Below the pieces are notes generated by a model. That model saw only the letters and a program-made list of their open reading frames with translations. It searched no databases and was not told where the DNA came from. The position numbers and the translations under genes are program-made. From assembly GCF_021864535.1 (NCBI RefSeq), contig NZ_JAKJIC010000008.1, positions 1-64,000 on the forward strand: a stretch of DNA of 64,000 bases. The letters are read 5' to 3'. Below, piece by piece: positions 61,503 to 64,000 of the stretch. Numbering within the stretch: position 1 is the first letter of the stretch; the number at the start of each line of letters is the position of its first letter. Source of the DNA: Oryzibacter oryziterrae. Its GTDB lineage: Bacteria > Pseudomonadota > Alphaproteobacteria > Rhizobiales > Pleomorphomonadaceae.

Positions 61503-62255
61503 GTGACCCATTACGCGGCATATCAGGACCATGACCTGATGCAGACACGCCGCCGCCGACCGCAGCGCCGGGCGAGTGCATCGGCTTGGCTGTTGCGCGG
61601 TATCACCACCTGCGTTGCCCTTGCCGGCTTTGCCCTCCTCGGCAACCTGATCCTCGGATGGGCCAACGACCTTGGAGAGCTGGACGGCCGAACCACGGAT
61701 GCCTCGCCCGTAACCCTGTTCATCGGCCAGCAGCGCCTGTCGGTTCCCGCCAACATGTTCCGCTTCGACAACCAGCGCAACGTCGGGCCGCATGACCACG
61801 TGGATCTTGCCGTCCATTGGCCCGAGATGGCCGGCTATCAACCCGCCTTCCGCAGCGACTACATGGACACCGGGCCGGATGCCCCCATCGTCTATGTCAC
61901 CGTCCGCGTCCGCGATACCCTGACCGACAGCGCCGGGCGCCTGATCAACGTCTACCAGCACTTCTTCCAGGACGGCGCCATTCCCGCACCAGCCGGCCTG
62001 ATCGGCCATCGCATGAGCGCCGAGTCCGGGCTCGAAGGCGAAGAGGTCTACTTCGAAGCCGGCTCCACCGACCCCTTCACCACCCATTGCACGGCACCGG
62101 ACAGCTCAGGCTATCCCGCCTCTTGCCTCACCGAGATCCACGCCGGTGACGACCTGTCTGTCCTGATCCGCTTCCGCAAGGGCATGCTGGGGAACTGGGC
62201 CGGCATCAAGAGCGGCATTCGCGTGCTGCTGCTGAGCTTCGGCGTCACCGCCTGA
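61503..62255 (+). CDS. Single-span membrane protein of unknown function
   Basis: A 250-residue protein starting at GTG 61503 (MTHYAAYQDHD), with GGGAG seven bases upstream. A basic stretch QTRRRRPQRRASASAWLLRG precedes one span (ITTCVALAGFALLGNLIL), leaving the rest of the protein outside. The outer domain has an acidic, beta-rich composition, with two cysteines in HCTAPDSSGYPASC that may form a disulfide. No family recognised. Confidence 0.75.
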   Translation: MTHYAAYQDHDLMQTRRRRPQRRASASAWLLRGITTCVALAGFALLGNLILGWANDLGELDGRTTDASPVTLFIGQQRLSVPANMFRFDNQRNVGPHDHVDLAVHWPEMAGYQPAFRSDYMDTGPDAPIVYVTVRVRDTLTDSAGRLINVYQHFFQDGAIPAPAGLIGHRMSAESGLEGEEVYFEAGSTDPFTTHCTAPDSSGYPASCLTEIHAGDDLSVLIRFRKGMLGNWAGIKSGIRVLLLSFGVTA

Positions 62256-62340
62256 CAAAGGCGACCGCGCAGGCTGTGTGTGCAGGGGCGCCTGAGATCG
62301 GAGCGCACGCCCCTGCGCCAATCCCTCTCAGCACCTCTCA

Positions 62341-62370
62341 AGAAAAACGCGCGCCGGAGACCGGCACGCG
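62341..62370 (-). terminator. Rho-independent terminator of the DUF3126 gene
   Basis: Ten-bp arms at 62348-62357 and 62361-62370 (one G-T pair), followed on the minus strand by TTTTTCT. It starts 11 bases past the DUF3126 stop. Confidence 0.85.
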
Positions 62371-62380
62371 CTCTGTTTGA

Positions 62381-62593
62381 TCAGCCTTCGAGATCCATGC
62401 CGAGAATGGCCATCTGGAAATTGTAGGACTTCTCGTCATCCTCGTCGTCTTCATAGACCACGCCGATGAACTCTTCGCCGACGTAGACTTCCGCCGAGTC
62501 CGACTTCCTCGGCCGCGTCCGAACCGAAATGGTCGGCGACGCGAGGGTCTTGCGCAGGAATTTTTCGATCTTGGCGAGTTCGTCTTTCGTCAA
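62381..62593 (-). CDS. DUF3126 family protein
   Basis: A 70-residue protein. The C-terminal ~45 residues (DSAEVYVGEEFIGVVYEDDEDDEKSYNFQMAILGMDLEG) are the DUF3126 hallmark. Function unknown; the gene is regularly found beside cysE in Rhizobiales, as here. The start is read as TTG at 62593, with GGAGATACAAG upstream, because family members begin at this point; the open frame runs on another 33 codons without support. Confidence 0.87.
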   Translation of the reverse strand: MTKDELAKIEKFLRKTLASPTISVRTRPRKSDSAEVYVGEEFIGVVYEDDEDDEKSYNFQMAILGMDLEG

Positions 62594-62896
62594 CTTGTAT
62601 CTCCAGAAAATGTAGTGGCCGGCAACGGGCGCAAGGGACTGCGCCGCAGGAGGTACCCCGGCCCCAGCCCCTTCATACACGCTCCGCCCCACAAAAAAAC
62701 CCAGGCGCTCGCATATGCACCGAAGTTATGCCATTTCGCCCAGATGCTGACGCATCGGCTCAATGAAGACATTTCGAATTTCTCATTTGCGTCAGAAGCG
62801 TGAGAAATTCGAAAGCGGAATACCAAGAGTCATTTCCAATGCCACTTGGTATTATGCGTCCCGCCAGAGAGGATGAAGCAAGACGGCAGACAGCAC
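62594..62896. other. Intergenic region with repeat family 2 copy 2
   Basis: 303 bases between cysE and the DUF3126 gene, both on the minus strand; most of it is the repeat at 62733-62852. No gene is supported. Confidence 0.6.
62733..62852 (-). repeat. Dispersed palindromic repeat family 2, copy 2
   Basis: About 120 bp, close to the copy at 51683-51800. First stem: TTTCGAATTTCTCA (62772-62785) with its complement at 62801-62814; the outer pair is switched (A-T to T-A) relative to copy 1, with pairing kept. Second stem ATACCAAG (62820-62827) / CTTGGTAT (62845-62852). Confidence 0.88.
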
Positions 62897-63730
62897 TCAG
62901 ATCGCTTCGCCGCCAAATTCAGGCAGACGCTGCTCCATGCTGTGCGACGGCTCGGCGCACCCGGCCTCGCCGATCACCTTGGCGGGAACCCCGGCAACGG
63001 TGGTGCACCGCGGCACCGGCTTCAGCACCACCGAACCGGCGGCGACACGCGAGCAGCTGCCGACCTCGATGTTGCCGAGGATCTTGGCGCCGGCACCGAT
63101 CAACACGCCCGCCCGAATCTTCGGGTGACGATCGCCGGTCTCCTTGCCGGTGCCGCCCAGCGTCACATCCTGCAGGATCGACACATCGTCGTCGACCACG
63201 GCCGTCTCACCGATGACGATGCCGGTAGCATGATCGAAGAACAGCCCACGCCCGAGCTTGGCGCCGGGGTTGATGTCGGTCTGGAACACTTCCGACGAGC
63301 GGCTCTGGATGTAGAGCGCGAAATCGCGCCGCTTGCGCGTCCAGAGCCAATGCGACAGGCGGTAAGCCTGGATGGCATGGAAGCCCTTGAAATAGAGCAG
63401 CGGCTCGATCAGGCGGTCGCAGGCGGGATCGCGATCATAGACCGCCATGATGTCGGAGCGGAAAGCCTCGCAGATCGAAGGATCATCGGCTACCGCTTCC
63501 TGATAGGCTTGCGCGATCATGGTCGGCAGCACCGTGGTGTTGCCCAACCGATCTGCCACGCGCTGAATGACGGCGTCTTCCAGGCGCACCTGATCGAGAA
63601 TGGTCATGTGCAGGAAACTGCCGAGCGCCGGCTCGCCATCGACGGCGGCGGAGGCTTCGAGGCGCAGCCGCGCCCAAACCGGATCAAGCGCCTCCGTATG
63701 CCGGCCTCGCGCCGATGCCAAGCTGCTCAT
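62897..63730 (-). CDS. cysE: Serine O-acetyltransferase
   Basis: A 277-residue enzyme that makes O-acetylserine from serine and acetyl-CoA for cysteine synthesis. The N-terminal helical domain (ALGSFLHMTILDQVRLEDAVIQRVADRLG) precedes the left-handed beta helix with hexapeptide repeats: GAKLGRGLFFDHATGIVIGETAVVDDDVSILQDVTLGGTGK (catalytic His in DHATG and Asp region), HPKIRAGVLIGAGAKILGNIEVGSCSRVAAGSVV. It starts at 63730 (MSSLASARG). Confidence 0.96.
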   Translation of the reverse strand: MSSLASARGRHTEALDPVWARLRLEASAAVDGEPALGSFLHMTILDQVRLEDAVIQRVADRLGNTTVLPTMIAQAYQEAVADDPSICEAFRSDIMAVYDRDPACDRLIEPLLYFKGFHAIQAYRLSHWLWTRKRRDFALYIQSRSSEVFQTDINPGAKLGRGLFFDHATGIVIGETAVVDDDVSILQDVTLGGTGKETGDRHPKIRAGVLIGAGAKILGNIEVGSCSRVAAGSVVLKPVPRCTTVAGVPAKVIGEAGCAEPSHSMEQRLPEFGGEAI

Positions 63731-63902
63731 CGTGACACTCCAATCTCATTTCGACACGCCACGCGGACGTCATTTGCCGGCGCGAACACCTCACTCTCGA
63801 CCAAAAGCGTGGGTGAGGTCGTCCACTGTTGTGCCATAGGATAGTGGTTCATGCGCCTCAGGAAAAGTCCGGGGTCGATGACTTTATTTCAGGGACCCAT
63901 CA

Positions 63903-64000
63903 ATGGCTGAAATTGATTGCCTTTCCACCCCGTCCATTCGCGTGGAAATTCGCGATAGTGTCGGCTGGCTTCTGATCGACAATCCGGCACGGCATAACGC
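63903..64000 (+). CDS. Enoyl-CoA hydratase/isomerase family protein (5' part only)
   Basis: The first 32 codons, from the ATG at 63903 to the window edge. MAEIDCLSTPSIRVEIRDSV is followed by GWLLIDNPARHNA, the crotonase N-terminal strand with N-P-x-R-x-N-A. The active site is outside the window. It is divergent from cysE. Confidence 0.7.
   Translation, partial: MAEIDCLSTPSIRVEIRDSVGWLLIDNPARHN

Overview
The window is GC-rich, single-copy chromosomal DNA. I read it as an alphaproteobacterium of the order Rhizobiales (Hyphomicrobiales). The grounds are a lacEFGZK-type lactose ABC operon as described in Agrobacterium, an NDUFS4-type complex I subunit next to DUF192 and a double cold-shock-domain protein, cysE beside DUF3126, radA-cvpA-purF, ETF-ubiquinone oxidoreductase divergent from a type-4 uracil-DNA glycosylase, and palindromic intergenic mosaic repeats. 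The genus is not fixed from sequence alone. No prophage, insertion sequence, plasmid gene or CRISPR array was seen.

Layout. 1-7.5 kb: LacI-family regulator and a lactose/galactoside operon (binding protein, two permeases, GH2 enzyme, ATPase cut by the window edge), with a near-perfect AT-rich operator before each of the two promoters. 7.6-8.5 kb: zeta-like kinase and a small upstream partner beside tRNA-Arg. 8.6-13.2 kb: tRNA-Arg, NDUFS4-like subunit, tRNA-Pro, DUF192, cold-shock protein, glyoxalase I, M15/DUF882 lipoprotein, tRNA-Glu. 13.3-14.2 kb: a DHFR-like gene bracketed by inverted copies of a dispersed repeat. 14.2-20.1 kb: seven-gene MoxR/DUF58/VWA/TPR/BatD operon. 20.5-23.5 kb: a hydratase and a secreted GH44-PKD-CBM2 glucanase. 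23.8-28.2 kb: a KdpE/short-KdpD two-component pair divergent from the potassium transporter kup. 28.3-34.6 kb: NTF2-like protein, chemoreceptor, AT-rich gap, YbaK-type deacylase, small secreted protein and an OmpR/EnvZ-like pair. 34.7-43.3 kb: glyS, HD hydrolase, NlpC-like protein, HxlR/QorB-like pair, NarL-type regulator, ETF-QO and UDG. 43.7-51.6 kb: flavodoxin-like protein, RNase P RNA, lytic transglycosylase, amidase, SDR, purF, cvpA, radA. 51.8-55.2 kb: small proteins of unknown function, a CBS-domain protein and a rhomboid-like protein lacking catalytic residues. 55.7-60.7 kb: PAS, tandem PilZ, LapG-type protease and a GGDEF-EAL enzyme, a cyclic-di-GMP flavoured block. 61-64 kb: two membrane proteins of unknown function, DUF3126, cysE and the start of a crotonase.

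The main non-gene structure is two families of dispersed palindromic repeats. Family 1 has four copies of about 115 bp; family 2 has two copies of about 118 bp. Both show base changes that keep their stems paired. Systems that look worth following up are the KdpDE-kup module, the MoxR/Bat operon, the zeta-kinase pair, the PilZ/C93/GGDEF-EAL cluster and the possible rhomboid pseudoprotease. All gene identities come from reading the proteins; no database search was possible.
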